A stretch of DNA of 64,000 nucleotides, from NCBI RefSeq assembly GCF_016086655.4, contig NC_092584.1:11583907-11647906 (forward strand), in the 5' to 3' direction. The notes beneath the pieces are model-generated. The model was not told the origin of the DNA. It saw only the letters and a program-made list of their open reading frames with translations, and did not search any database. A program made the translations under genes and the position numbers. This stretch comes from Lepeophtheirus salmonis (lineage: Eukaryota; Arthropoda; Copepoda; Siphonostomatoida; Caligidae). Positions 1-10,891 of this stretch are shown here, piece by piece. Position 1 is the first letter of the stretch; every line of letters starts with the position of its first letter.

Positions 1-669
1 GAAAAAGGGAATAATTATTCGGTCGGTACTCCGGACTCCGAACACTTCACTATTTTAAGAAAAGTTGAATAACATCAAGAATTATGAAAAAAATAATTGA
101 AAGATATTTGGTTGACTATGGTATACATGAGCAATTAGAGTTAGATGGGGGCACAGATTTCGCTTCAAACGAATTTCAGAACTTTTTAGATGAATAAGGG
201 AGTAGAGTGGAGATGTTCATCACCCCAAAAATCCCAATTAAATGGTTTTGCCGAAGCAAATAGGAAGCGACTGAAGTATATGGTAAAAAATTAACATCAG
301 ACGGTCAAGCGGATATTTTATATGTTCATGATAAATCGAGGACAATTGGAGATGAAAAATACACCGAAGGTGAAAGGAATTAACCTAGCAAACTTAGTAT
401 TTGGACATAATATAAGGTCAATTTGGCAATGTAAACAATTATAATTATGGCTTATCTATAAAGAAAAAAAGCAGAATCATGGTCGTGATCACTATTGGTC
501 AGCTATTAGAATTAAGCAATCCCTATTGTTCCAAGATCACATATCCAAACAATGTATTTATAGAGGAAAGGTAATCCTACGTAAAAATGAAAGACGCTAC
601 GTAATTGAGATGAAAAATGGACGTTTGTGGATTTGTAATAGGAGATTTATATGTAAAGATGACACATAA
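1..669 (+). pseudogene. Ty3/Gypsy-like pol relic (integrase core and tail)
   Basis: Broken 3' part of a retrotransposon polyprotein that would insert element cDNA into the genome. Across shifting frames one reads an integrase core: YGIHEQLELDGGTDF, SNEFQNFL, then LNGFAEANRKRLKYM, NTPK and LVFGHNIRS, which is the usual D...P-x-NG...P order of Ty3/Gypsy integrases. A C-terminal tail with MKNGRLWICNRRF follows and ends at a TAA at 667-669. At least two frameshifts or stops interrupt it, for example a TAA near 196. The element begins outside the window. The match is to the integrase family in general; the lineage is inferred. Confidence 0.75.
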
Positions 670-709
670 AATAAATTAATTAGTCGTTTTGAGATTTTTT
701 GATTTCGTT

Positions 710-1003
710 AAAGGAAAACAGGGATGTTATATAGATAGTGAAAAGAATTAATTGATTTAGATTAAATTTATATTGTATTAAATTAATATAGAAGTTGGTT
801 AGAATCTAATGTAATAGATATTCCAAGATCTATAGAGTATATATCGAGGGAGTATTATCTACCTGTAAATATTAGCAAGTATAAATAATTACGTACAGTT
901 CATGTATAACTAAATTATACAACTTCTTGAGTTATTTAAGCTTATAATTAAATAAGTATAATGAAAATATAAAACCGAATCTGTACGTTGAGTTTTTGTA
1001 ACA
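710..1003 (+). repeat. Polypurine tract and probable 3' LTR of the Ty3/Gypsy relic
   Basis: A purine run (aaaggaaaacaggga, 710-724) is followed directly by TGTTA at 725. The sequence ends with TAACA at 999-1003, or alternatively at 1005-1009. TGTTA...TAACA is the terminal inverted pair typical of many Ty3/Gypsy LTRs, and the tract sits just 3' of the pol relic as expected. A TATA-like stretch lies near 880. The 5' LTR is off the window, so the LTR cannot be confirmed by comparing both copies. Confidence 0.5.
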
Positions 1004-1009
1004 GTAACA

Positions 1010-1373
1010 GAACAAAATCCTCTGCAGTTAAAAACCCAAGCCAACTGATATACTTTAGGTTATATCCCTAATGATTTTATCTAAAAGTCCCTCAATCAAG
1101 GAAAATATTAAATTTTGTGGGTGTGCTCTATTTGACTACTGGGTAACTTTTAATGTCATATATTATCCCTTGGAGTTTAAAAAATATAGTATTCAATTTT
1201 CAATTTGTATTTGTAAATAGAAGACGTTCAAACAAAGCAATACGAAGCTCTAAGCTCCTGTACGTACTTTAGTTGAATCAAACACTCCACATTTTAACAA
1301 AAGGAACTACTTTGAAGCAAAAGTAAAAAAAATGGAATGAGGGGTCTTCAATGTACCATTGGAAGCTCTAACT
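1010..1373. other. No gene seen
   Basis: AT-rich sequence between the retrotransposon end and a mariner-like element. I see no coherent reading frame. Confidence 0.5.
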
Positions 1374-2188
1374 GAGGGGCTCATTAAAATATGATCACAT
1401 TAAAATTTAAATTCACTAAAATATATTTCATTCATTAAGAATAGAATTTCAACAAAAGTAATACTATCAATAAATGGTTGTTTGAGCTCTCTTAATCATT
1501 AATGTGACCCCTTTAGTGGCAATGATGGCTTCCAGGTGGAGGCAGAAGGCTTGGTACTCACTGTGGATTTAATCCTCTGTCATGGCGTCCTATTGCTGCT
1601 GATAATGGATTTGAGGGCATCGGTGTTTGGATGATAGAGATTACAAACTCAGAGAGTATAGTCGAGGTGTTGGCATCCGGGCTGTATAGGGGCTAAAAGT
1701 TTTCAAAAGAACTGAAAAGACTGATTCAAAATTTATTGAAAAGAGTTTTGCAACGGAGTAGATGAGTTTCTTTTATTTCAAAAGTGGCATCTTCAACCTT
1801 ATAAAGTTCTTTCCCCCCACTAGTTTGAAACCCCGAGATCTTTTGCATGGCCCTCATGGACATGAAAGGATAGGTATGTACTGTTTTCTTTGACTCCATC
1901 GGATCTAGCTCGGTCTATTTGACAAAGTCGTTCTTCCTCTTATACGTTTTGTACTTGCTGAGGCGTAGACGGTGGTATTATAGAAGCACAACTCCTTCGA
2001 GTGAAGGAAATTACTCAATTATGATCAATAGTCATTTTCTTTACTTGTACGTAAGCTAACGACATCATGTTTGTTTTATTTTTCAATAATTGTTTATGTC
2101 TTAATATATCAAATTAATAATTAATTTCAATCACTCAACCTTGCTAAATTAATGAATAAAAGTGTTCAGATTTCAATATACCACTCGG
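1374..2188 (-). mobile_element. Decayed mariner-like element, 'ggtccattgaaatctg' family
   Basis: Lies on the minus strand relative to its transposase. The right end (gtgttcagatttcaatataccactcgg, given here as its key core at 2162-2188) is the inverted terminal repeat shared with other copies in this window and abuts a TA at 2189-2190. The left end near 1374 (tcattaaaatatgatcac) is a degenerate match. Inside, on the minus strand, are remnants of the transposase N-terminal region (LDPMESKKTV around 1890; a stretch around 1740-1850) and of the C-terminal tail (ALKSIISSN around 1600). Stops and frameshifts are frequent. The catalytic core is largely missing, as in sibling copies. Confidence 0.7.
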
Positions 2189-2190
2189 TA

Positions 2191-3051
2191 ATTGAAATTC
2201 TAAGAGAACAAGAAAGGTAGTAAGCTATTACGAAAGGAAATAAGATATCAAAGAGGCATACATGATCATCCTACGATTTTAACTTGGTGGAGGATGTGGT
2301 TAAAGGAGAAATTGCTTCTAATTGTTCATAGTGAAAAATATAAAATTAAAGTATTTCATTTATTAAACAATAAAACCATATTTTATGAGGATCAATAGAT
2401 TTATTCTTAATTAACTGTGGTAAATTTTATGTCACGGGTAAACCTACGTGCTTATTTTAAAGTATAGGTGTACAATCAAAAAATGTAAATTATCTAAATG
2501 TTATTTAGACGGTCCAAACAACATTTATAATAGGCTCGAGGCTTCAACAATTCAACTGTTGAGAAATTAAGTATTTTGTTTATAGTTTTATATATATATG
2601 AAGTGAGACATTTTAATTCAATTAAAAAATAAAAAACAAAATGGTTCTTTAACTAACATTTTTTACTTTTTAATTTTATAAACTTTAAAACAAACAAACA
2701 AAATATGTATTTTCTGGGGGATGAGTGATGTAAAAGTTTTATAAATTCCGTATTTGTTTTTTGGGAGTATGAACGTATTAGATTGGTCCATAAATTTGAG
2801 CATTTCCAAAATTTTGGAGGGGGGCGTGTAACACAAAATATTTTTCTATAAAAAATAAAGGAAAAATTATTTTGAACCATATGGATATATGTTTAAAGGT
2901 TGCAAACATTGCACTTGAAGTTTGTAAATTTCACATTTTTTGAATAATATCAAATTCTTACTTGAAAATAGTCACTAGAATTATTGGAGGGCATTATTTT
3001 TAATAACGTCAACAAACGACAGCTGAACAAACATAGTCTCTAATTATACAA
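2191..3051. other. No gene seen
   Basis: AT-rich sequence. A 75-codon open frame on the minus strand at 2653-2880 has low complexity and no recognisable motif, so it is not called as a gene. Confidence 0.5.
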
Positions 3052-3290
3052 ATGTCGAAGCAACATCAGAAAAGGCAACACGTGTACAATCTGCTCAGCA
3101 CCGGTGTCAATGTTCATAAGGCTACATAGACTGTTGGTATCTCTATCGGGACTGCTTAAAACTTTAGTCTATTGCCTCCCAATACAGCCAAGAAGTATGG
3201 CTCACTTCAGCCTGGGCTTCATTTTTTGTAGCTCTACCCCAGAAGGAACTTAAAGTAAAATTATTTACCCTGAACTAGTGAAGGGCCGTT
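3052..3290 (+). pseudogene. Tc1/mariner transposase N-terminal relic
   Basis: From the ATG at 3052 the frame reads MSKQHQKRQHVYNLLSTGV, followed by a stop and TVGISIGTA. This resembles the first helix-turn-helix of Tc1/mariner transposases, which binds the terminal repeats. The frame is lost after about 45 codons and nothing of the catalytic domain follows. It is a short fragment, and the assignment rests on pattern only. Confidence 0.45.
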
Positions 3291-3514
3291 CGCAGAATTA
3301 TATTGTGAAGAAAAAGCTTGGTTGTTGGAATTTTTTTGAAATAATTGAAAATTCCTATTAAGAATAAATCAATTTTTATGAAAAAAAAAAATTCAAAAAT
3401 CCAGAGCTATTCACAAAAAAAATTAGATAAAAACTTTTAAAATTAAATGAAATATATTATTTTTTTTGTAAAAAAAAAATTCAATAGTTAAACTTCAACT
3501 TATTGAATTGAATT

Positions 3515-3605
3515 GATAAAGGTATGATTTGGCTTCTTTGACAGGTTTGGAATAGGCTCAGTACTGCCAATTTATCGACATGTAATTATTTATCTATTTA
3601 TTAAG
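3515..3605. repeat. Dispersed repeat R4, copy 1
   Basis: The segment with ggtttggaataggctcagta and the following ttattaagcaa is closely repeated at 12325-12405. It has no coding content. The two copies agree in order and spacing of several blocks, which suggests a shared non-autonomous repeat. Confidence 0.5.
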
Positions 3606-4305
3606 CAATACAAGCCCAGGTTAATGAGTCCATGAACCAAAAGTGTTAAACCCACCACAATAAGCATGCAATTTGTATTTCCAAAAGTTTTAACCCTTCT
3701 GTTTCTTCTTTTAGGTTGATTGATAGACTTGAACAAAATATGAGCTGTAGTCATATGCAGAGGTCTTAGTAAAGAACTATTATTAAATGAATTAACAATC
3801 TGTCAACATTATTTAATTTGAATTACCCTTCAAGTGACTTTTTCTATAAAAAAGGATTGTACAGCGTGTAATGGGGAGTTTTAAAAAGTTTTAAGCTGAT
3901 TTTTTACCTTTTTTAAAACGATACACTTTAATAAAATTTAACATATTTTAAGACCACTCTAATACGTATGTAGAAGTAAATATGAAAAAATACTTTTCTT
4001 GCAAATGTAACTTCTGTCGTTCTTGTTGCTGTAACATCTTTCAAACCTCCCATATCTAAATGAAACCTAAATACCATGAAAGCTTATTTCTTATCTACTA
4101 TATATAAAATTTATATAATGCGTACACTTAATACTTTATAAAGGTATATTATATACGTTCCCAAACATGTTTCAGATTAATGATAGCCTCAATGATGATG
4201 AGAATGATGATCTGTTAAGATAAGTTCATTTTCTTCATTAATCATGGAGTTACACTCCCTTCTAAGAAAAGGATTTGTGAATTTCTTTTTTTTTTTTTAC
4301 TATTG
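3606..4305. other. No gene seen
   Basis: AT-rich. Contains a block near 3715-3760 (gacttgaacaaaatatgagctg) that resembles part of repeat R2 at 27660-27715 and 28402-28465. Confidence 0.45.
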
Positions 4306-4307
4306 TA

Positions 4308-5121
4308 CTGGGTGGTCCATTGAAATCTGAGCACTTACTAATTCAATAATTAATACAGTTGAGGGATTGAAATTAATTCATATTCTGATATATGAAGTCG
4401 TCATAAATAATTAGTTACAAAAAAAAAAAATTCAGAGCTCTCTAGTTTACATAGCAGTCGAAAAAACGACCATTGAACGTGAACGATGAATTTCTATTCG
4501 CACACACAGAGCAGTCAGGTGTCTCCAGGATCACCGTCTACGCCGTCAGAAAGTCCGAAACGATAGAGGGAAAGAAGATCTATATCAAAAAGCCCAAAAT
4601 GGATCTGCAGGAATGAAAGAAAACACCCTAGGCCAATCACCTCAAGCCCATGAGGACCCATGCTAGAGATCTCAAGTTTTAACACCATCACCCTATAAAA
4701 AAGGGGGAAAGATCCTTGTGAGGGTGGAACTCCCACTTTTAACGCCAGCAATGATATAAACTCATCTCCACCGTTGCAAGACTCTTTTAAATGAGTCTTT
4801 TAAACTCTTTTGGCCCCTTAAAGCCCTGATGCTTACCCGATTGACTATATCAATTGGGTGCATGTCGAGGGTGGTGTCCTTCATCCATCACCGAGTCCCT
4901 AAAAGTAACTGTCAGCAAGCACTGGGACGCCATTGAAGTGAGTGCGAGATCTTCGGCCGCCGCCTAGAAACCATTATTATAGATAAGGACGGCTATAGTA
5001 ACGAATACGTGAGCTCAGCCACACTTCTATTAATATTTTTAATTTTGTTGAATTTTTATTCTTAATTAATAAATCATAACTTGTTGAAATTTAATTTCCA
5101 ACGTGTTAATGCACCACTCCG
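4308..5121 (+). mobile_element. Decayed mariner-like element, 'ggtccattgaaatctg' family
   Basis: Starts ctgggtggtccattgaaatc and ends with the inverted counterpart (accactccg); TA lies immediately outside on both sides (4306-4307 and 5122-5123), the hallmark of Tc1/mariner insertion. On the plus strand, fragments of transposase are visible: an N-terminal stretch around 4460-4790 parallel to the copy at 26.8 kb, and a C-terminal tail (HWDAIE near 4920, then IFGRRLETIIIDKDGY around 4950-5000) after a frameshift. The central catalytic third is deleted, so it is non-autonomous. Confidence 0.75.
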
Positions 5122-5123
5122 TA

Positions 5124-5749
5124 CTTGGACTTTTTTTTTCAAATCTCATACAAAAGCAAAAAATAAATAAAAACTCTATCTAAGTTGTAGCTGACATGTA
5201 CTAACAACAACAACAACATATCCATACACAGTGTACATATATACTGTGTACATGTATGTATACAGTATATATTATGTAAAAGGATAATCGTATTAATATT
5301 CTAGCAACGTTTGTTCGAAATGTGAGGAAAAGAAATAAAGAAAAAAAAGGAAGTTCAAGAGGAATGAATGAAAAATATTAATATTATTATTATTAAGACG
5401 AAAAAATGGAATTGAGATTCTTAAAATAAATTACACTTCATACTATATACTCTAGTGATGTAACGGATCTAGTCATGAAAATCTATTGTATTTTGTGGCT
5501 CGACCTTTGTTTTGAGATTAAACATCTGAAAAGTAAATTTAATTTTCCGACGCTGTTGCCATTATTAATTGACTCCTGCAAGGTCAACTTTATTTCAACT
5601 AAAAGTTGGCTCTACTAAACGTTGCAAACAAAAAAAAAAAAAGTAAACTCCCCTTTGACTTTATTTCTTTCCCGATTTTATTAAATGTTTCACAAACATC
5701 ACCATTATAACATTAACTTAAAATTCAGCCAATAAAATTGTCGTTAGCT
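5124..5749. other. No gene seen; short palindromic microsatellite
   Basis: Contains a CAA run (about 5203-5217) and a near-palindrome around 5228-5255 (acacagt...actgtgt) in TA/CA-rich DNA. No coherent frame. Confidence 0.5.
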
Positions 5750-6107
5750 AGAGCCAAACGTTTACAAAGTGTCGGGAAAGGTCCAACTGGGGAAAGTCCA
5801 GCTCTCAGGGATATTGTAGTGGATTGGGACCTTCTTTGGAAAATTGTTCTACATAACCTCAGATCAAATAGTCTAAAGGGTTCAATTCTGTAAGGTTAGA
5901 AGGCCAAGAAGTAGGTATGACGTACATCACATTCAGGAAAATCGATTCTTCGTTTGCTAGTCTGATAAGATCTTGCTGTCATATCCAGGGAAAGATTTAA
6001 GAGCGCAGAATACTGATATAGACCTTGGTGTTGTTGACCTTCATATCCTGTCTGAAGATGAATGGAGGCATTACGTGACCTTCGCTGCTAACTACGCTGG
6101 GAACCAT
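5750..6107 (-). pseudogene. maT-like transposase relic, catalytic region
   Basis: Minus-strand frames read MVPSVVSSEGHVMPPFIFRQ, then VYISILRS, FPWI, a damaged QQD, and after frameshifts TSWPSNLTELNPLDYLI and GYVEQFSKEGP. This is the order of the DDE domain of Tc1/mariner (maT-like) transposases: VVSSEGHVMP, QQD, WP-x-S-x-DLNPLDY. The same order is seen more intact at 51.9-53.0 kb. The N-terminal half is absent, and several stops and frameshifts show it is dead. Confidence 0.7.
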
Positions 6108-6109
6108 AG

Positions 6110-7268
6110 TAAAGTCTATAGGATCCTATACACATTATAAGGACTTTTTGCAATACATATATATTTACTCGAGTTCTGCATAAATGTTTGACAGAAACTT
6201 TTTTCATTTTAGAAGAACCTGACAAGATATTTTGCAGAACCTTTTTTGTAAAGATTTTTATTTTAAACTTAAAAATATAAATAAATAAAAAACACATCAA
6301 AAGATATTGGGTAATTATATTTTGTAAATATATATATTATAGTTTAAAGTTAGTGCACAAAGCATAGAGCACAAAGCACAAAGAAATATCTAAAATATCC
6401 CAAAAAGTCACAAGTCTAAAACTAAGTACATATGATTGGCTGTTTTTGATGTATTTTGAAGATCCATATATTGTTATATAAAATTTATATTTACTTTATA
6501 GAGTTTCCCCTCTAGAATATGCACCGCAAATGGTAATGTTTCGTATTACGGATTATTAAATCTGAACCATTGTATCTTGACTCCACCGAAAAAATTAACC
6601 CTCCTAACCACATTTTTCAAATTTATAATTTTGGCCTACGAAAACTGTCTATTAAACTCTTAAAAGTACAACTTTTTATTTTTTATGACAGATAATATTA
6701 ATTTATTCACACTATGCTTGGAACTACAATACTTATACTCGATAACAAATGCGTCCATGAAAGATCACTATTTTGGGCGTTGGGCGATTACTTTCTTGTT
6801 TAGAAGAATAAAATGAAAGATAGAAAATATTTAGCTATGCCAAATTCCTAGGTTTTGTCATTACGGTACACAGTATTATAAATATATTACATAATATTAA
6901 AATCCTACATAGTCTTTTATTTGATACTGTATCACAATATTGCTAAGTAATATTTAAGAAAAACGTTGATTATTTAACAAAAGTGCACTGTAAATATTTC
7001 GTAAGTACAATATAGTATATTTATTTTCTAAGCAACACCTGGGAGTCACCTTGCATACGGATGTAAATCTACTCACAATCCACGACGAAAGAATACTTTT
7101 AAATGTTCTGCCAATTATAATCCAGTGCTGATAAACATATAGTGGGTAAGGCAGCAAAACGTGGACAGAGAGATGGATTTAGAAATTCACCAATAATTTT
7201 ATTTTTTCAATAATAGACACAAAAAATAATGTTAACAAAATGTAAAGACAAGGCTTTTGGACACTTTT
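6110..7268. other. No gene seen
   Basis: AT-rich. A small imperfect tandem (agcacaaagcatagagcacaaag) lies near 6353-6385. Minus-strand open frames at 6088-6300 and 6954-7157 have no recognisable motif. Confidence 0.45.
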
Positions 7269-7269
7269 T

Positions 7270-7640
7270 TTAGTCAATATGGTCACGTTCATTAACAATA
7301 ATAGCCGTAACATGTTGCCTGAAGCCCATGCAGGTGTTGATCACAAACTCATCTGACAGCTTGTCCCATTCAGCCACTATGGATGACTTCAGTGGGTAAA
7401 CATTTGGCTGTGGACGTCCTATTGGGCTCCCTTTTTGAAAGTGTGATATATAGAAAAGTCCAGTTGGTTCAAATCTTGTGTGGAAGGGGCCATATCTCTT
7501 TGCACTAGAATCGAATCTTGTTATCTCCGCAAAACTATTGACAAAGGCATCAGTTGCAACATATGTTGCAATTTTCCTCGTACGACTTTTTTTATACTGT
7601 GAATACTTAGATGAATATTTAAAAATAATTCATTGTGTTA
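7270..7640 (-). pseudogene. Tc1/mariner transposase C-terminal relic
   Basis: Reading leftwards on the minus strand gives RFEPTGLFYI (degenerate P-DLNPLDF block), GSPIGRPQPNVYPLKSSIV, then AEWDKLSDEFVINTCMGFR and ending NERDHID before TAA at 7270-7272. The tail pattern LKSSI..EWDKL...C.GFR is typical of the C-terminus of mariner-like transposases. The catalytic aspartates are not recognisable. Confidence 0.6.
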
Positions 7641-7699
7641 TTAAAAGTATGGACTATTTCGGTTAATCCACAATAAAAAAACTTTCAAAAATCAACAAA

Positions 7700-7870
7700 T
7701 AAACACTAAAAAGTGACACGTTGTCTGATTTGCTCCATGCCCAACTGAGTGTTAAGGAGATCATGAATGTTTTAGAGCAATCCCAGAGTCTTGTAAATAA
7801 CATTAAAATCATAATGTCTACAGTTCAGAGAGTTGAGAGGTCCCCTCGCAACCATAGACACTGGAAATTT
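7700..7870 (+). pseudogene. Tc1/mariner transposase N-terminal (HTH) relic
   Basis: Plus-strand frame reads SDLLHAQLSVKEIMNVLEQS, then QSLVNNIKIIMSTVQRVE. This matches the first DNA-binding helix-turn-helix of mariner-like transposases. It stands back to back with the minus-strand C-terminal piece just upstream, so the two cannot be one uninterrupted element. Confidence 0.5.
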
Positions 7871-7871
7871 G

Positions 7872-9528
7872 GGATCATGCAACAACTTTGAGTAATGCAC
7901 CTCTCTTAATTATTGATATTTTTATCAATTTGCTCAATGTATAAATATTTTGTAATGGTGGTTCATTATCCTCTTCTTTGGTACTGACAATAAGTTCATA
8001 ATAGTTAATACATATCAAATTTAACCTATGTTTTTTTTAAATAATCTAGGGCACGATAGAAAAGTAAAAGCCAATGAAAATCAAATTCTGTTCCATGTAG
8101 TGTTTCGAATCTCAGGTCTTTAATCACAAATCATAATAAAAATAAAATTTTCTAGATGAAAAAAATAAGCATTTTCCTTTATAACTTATAGCTTAAATTT
8201 ATAAACTTTAAAATTATATCATTTTCTGCGCTATTTCATCCATTTTCTAATTGTAAATATACATTAAAGTTTAATAAAGCAAAGTTAATGGCTTTAGACT
8301 TCTGTGGATACTTCTTTTTCTTTGATATAATCCAAAAAGTATAAAAGCTTTAGTTAAATTAAAAGGTCCATGGTCAATACCCTTGATGTTGATGACGACA
8401 AATCGATATATATTAATTCAATTCGTGAAGGAATACATCATCTTCTTATATCAGTCATAAAATCATTAGTTTTTGGCCTATACAAGAATGAATTTGTCAT
8501 TATTATAGTTAAAATATTATAATTTCATTAATTAGTCATATTTTTAAGTAGGTACTCTACAATTGTGATGAGTTTGTGAGATATATATGAAATAACTGAA
8601 TATATTACGTTAATTGCAACGTATTCTCCTCAGAATTAGGGAAAAACAAAAATATCAACTAAAAACGAACAAATCCATTGAACTAACCAAATCTTAATCC
8701 TCAGTGGTGGGAAAAAGTTATAGGACGCCATTGAGTCGAGGATGTTCTCTCTTATCTCAAATGATGACATCACTACACCCTTCAACTAACCCTAAGGATA
8801 CATTAGAAATAAAGATGATTTTTATACACATATACATGTATATTCTTATTAAAATAAACAAAGTTATTTATCATATTTTTTACGATTCCTTTGATGTGTA
8901 ACTGGTGCATTAACTTGATTTATGATGATTTGGCCATTTTATTTAAAAAAAATATATGTATTATATATATATTACATATTATGTACAAAGCTATTTTAAT
9001 CCCTTTTTCAACTCTGCCTCACTCGGTTTTTATGGTGTATACACCCATTACAAGTGATAGGCTCATTAATTTACCACTACATATTATATATATTAATTTT
9101 TTAATTTACATGGAACATTTATCTCTTGTTTGAAGTACTTAAATTGCATAATTTTTTTTCTTGGGAGCTGCATACTCAAAGAATCTAGCATGAATCGAGA
9201 GTGTTGTTCATTTTGAAAATTATGGCTGCTCGGAAAGGGCAAATACCTTGCAAGGGAGCAGTTTTCCATAATTGAAATTCAATTAGAAATGTTTTTGTGT
9301 CCTTTCATATTCCTCATTTCAGAATTTGAAATAATTTTGCATTATTAATTACATTTTGAAATCGGGTGGTTAAATAATGAACCTCTCGTCCTTAGGGTAA
9401 GCATGGTGTTTTAGAAGAATATATTATTTTCATAGGAAATATGTTACTTCTAACAAAATGTTAAATACACTGTCAATGATATTCCATTTTCTAAGATAAG
9501 AAAGTAGAATAGAGTTTAAAAAGTATGA
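7872..9528. other. No gene seen
   Basis: Long AT-rich stretch. Small open frames (plus 8704-8901, 8891-9133; about 45 codons on minus around 8640-8775) show no family signature. TA microsatellites lie near 8950-8985. Confidence 0.45.
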
Positions 9529-9529
9529 T

Positions 9530-9614
9530 AGATGCTCCTAATTAAATACAACCTCAATACGAGTCAGTAGTGCCATTTTCTCAGACTATGTACGGACTTT
9601 CCAAACAACGTTCG
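9530..9614 (-). repeat. Solo end of the fold-back mariner family
   Basis: Read on the minus strand, the block ending in gagaaaatggcactactgac matches the outer arm of the element at 22707-23537 (gagagatggcactactggcg), including the terminal cgaacgttgtttggaaagtc. It abuts TA at 9615-9616. Only one end is present, so this is a truncated copy. Confidence 0.55.
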
Positions 9615-9663
9615 TACGTTCATCCGTCATAATGATTTGGTTACCATCTTCTTGTTTTTTTAG

Positions 9664-9785
9664 AGAAGCCCCTAGTAAGAGTTTGAGAGCGAGAATAATC
9701 TTCCCTTATCTTGACTACCCCTCTTTGAAGAAGAAGATTTATGTGAGGGAAAGCATAAAAGTGGGAGTCTTAGGTGCAATATTAG
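9664..9785 (+). CDS. Candidate internal exon, unknown protein
   Basis: A strong acceptor (cttgtttttttag) precedes 122 bases with one open frame, and a gtaaca donor follows. The frame reads EAPSKSLRARIIFPYLDYP and then SLKKKIYVRESIKVGVLGAI. Composition is less AT-rich than the flanks. I found no partner exon nearby and recognise no family. It could equally be the remnant of a transposon frame, because a mariner end lies just upstream at 9530-9614. Confidence 0.3.
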
Positions 9786-9789
9786 GTAA

Positions 9790-10170
9790 CATGCAGATTG
9801 TTTCCATAATTGTCACAAATTATAGAAATTATACAAGTAATCATGATATTTTTTTTTTAATTTTGCTCAAAGTACTAAAATGAACCTATCTGTTTAGATT
9901 AATTATTATGTTTAGATTTAACCCATTAAGACCAAAATCTAAAAAAATGGTCCGAGATGAACAAAAATTTTACACAGCGTTTTTAATGCTCCTAAATCCT
10001 TCATCCTAATTTTTGAGTGAAATTAAACTATAACTTTTCAAATTATTGGAACGCAGATATATTTATGCATTGCCCGTATAGAGATGAAAAAAAAATCAGA
10101 CTTCTAAATGGAAATATGTGGATATATTCTTCACAAAAGTTCAAACTTTCATATACAGATAGATACATAA
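9790..10170. other. No gene seen
   Basis: AT-rich sequence between the candidate exon and the piggyBac-like relic. Confidence 0.45.
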
Positions 10171-10171
10171 A

Positions 10172-10890
10172 CTAAATATACCAAATAATAAAAAACAATT
10201 GGTATAAGTTTTTTTTTTTTTCTATTGAATCTAATATTTTTAAGTATTTTGGATGCTGACCAACTTTACATTTATCACAAATAAAGGGAGTTATCCCATT
10301 GCATTCTTTCCAAACATATGCTTTGTCTTTGTGACTTATCCAGTAATATTTTTTTCTCAAATCTTGAAAGGCCAGTCTGTTTTGATGGTAAATGCTTGTC
10401 CTGCAAATTTGGGGTTCCTTAACTTTTGTTTCTATAAATTTTTTTAGTTAATTATTTCATTTATTGTGTCCTTTTTATTCCTTTCATTTTCACTAATTAA
10501 TAAGCGTTATTGACTGTCGATGACACCATATAGGAAATAATGGTCACCAACATTTTTTTTTTTTTTTTTTTGACGAATTCTCACTTGATATGTTCCTACT
10601 GCCTGATCCATCGTATCAACATAACCTATATACACGTAATAGTTTTTGATACATTCAGGTTAGACTTTAGGTTAGGGAGTATGAAGACCAAATATCCTTC
10701 GACACCATAGTCACTTTGTTCCTTCTGATTAATCCAATTGGGTTATTGGTCTTCACCAGGGACTAATCCAGCCCTTTTCAGTCATCTTTGAGACCTCAAA
10801 ATGTTTCTTTCGAAAGGAGATGCTAACACTGGGGTGATCTTTATAATAGAATGAAGGAAAAAGAAAGAACGGACCAACCATTTGTAATTG
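10172..10890 (-). pseudogene. piggyBac-like transposase C-terminal relic
   Basis: Minus-strand fragments in the right order: KEQSDYGVEGY, then CIKNYYVYIGYVDTMDQAVG, GTYQVRIRQKK, and CW-stop-PLFPIW followed by a conserved hydrophobic stretch. These correspond to the piggyBac block normally reading Y-N-x-x-MGGVD-x-x-DQ...YR-x-x-IR-x-KKWWWPLF. Further left a frame ending at 10172 reads WKECNGITPFICDKCKVGQHPKY, cited by its cysteines and H, which resembles the C-terminal cysteine-rich zinc domain of piggyBac proteins. An A-tract of about 20 bases (10551-10571) lies exactly where the KK codons sit. Multiple stops make it inactive. Confidence 0.7.
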
Positions 10891-10891
10891 A

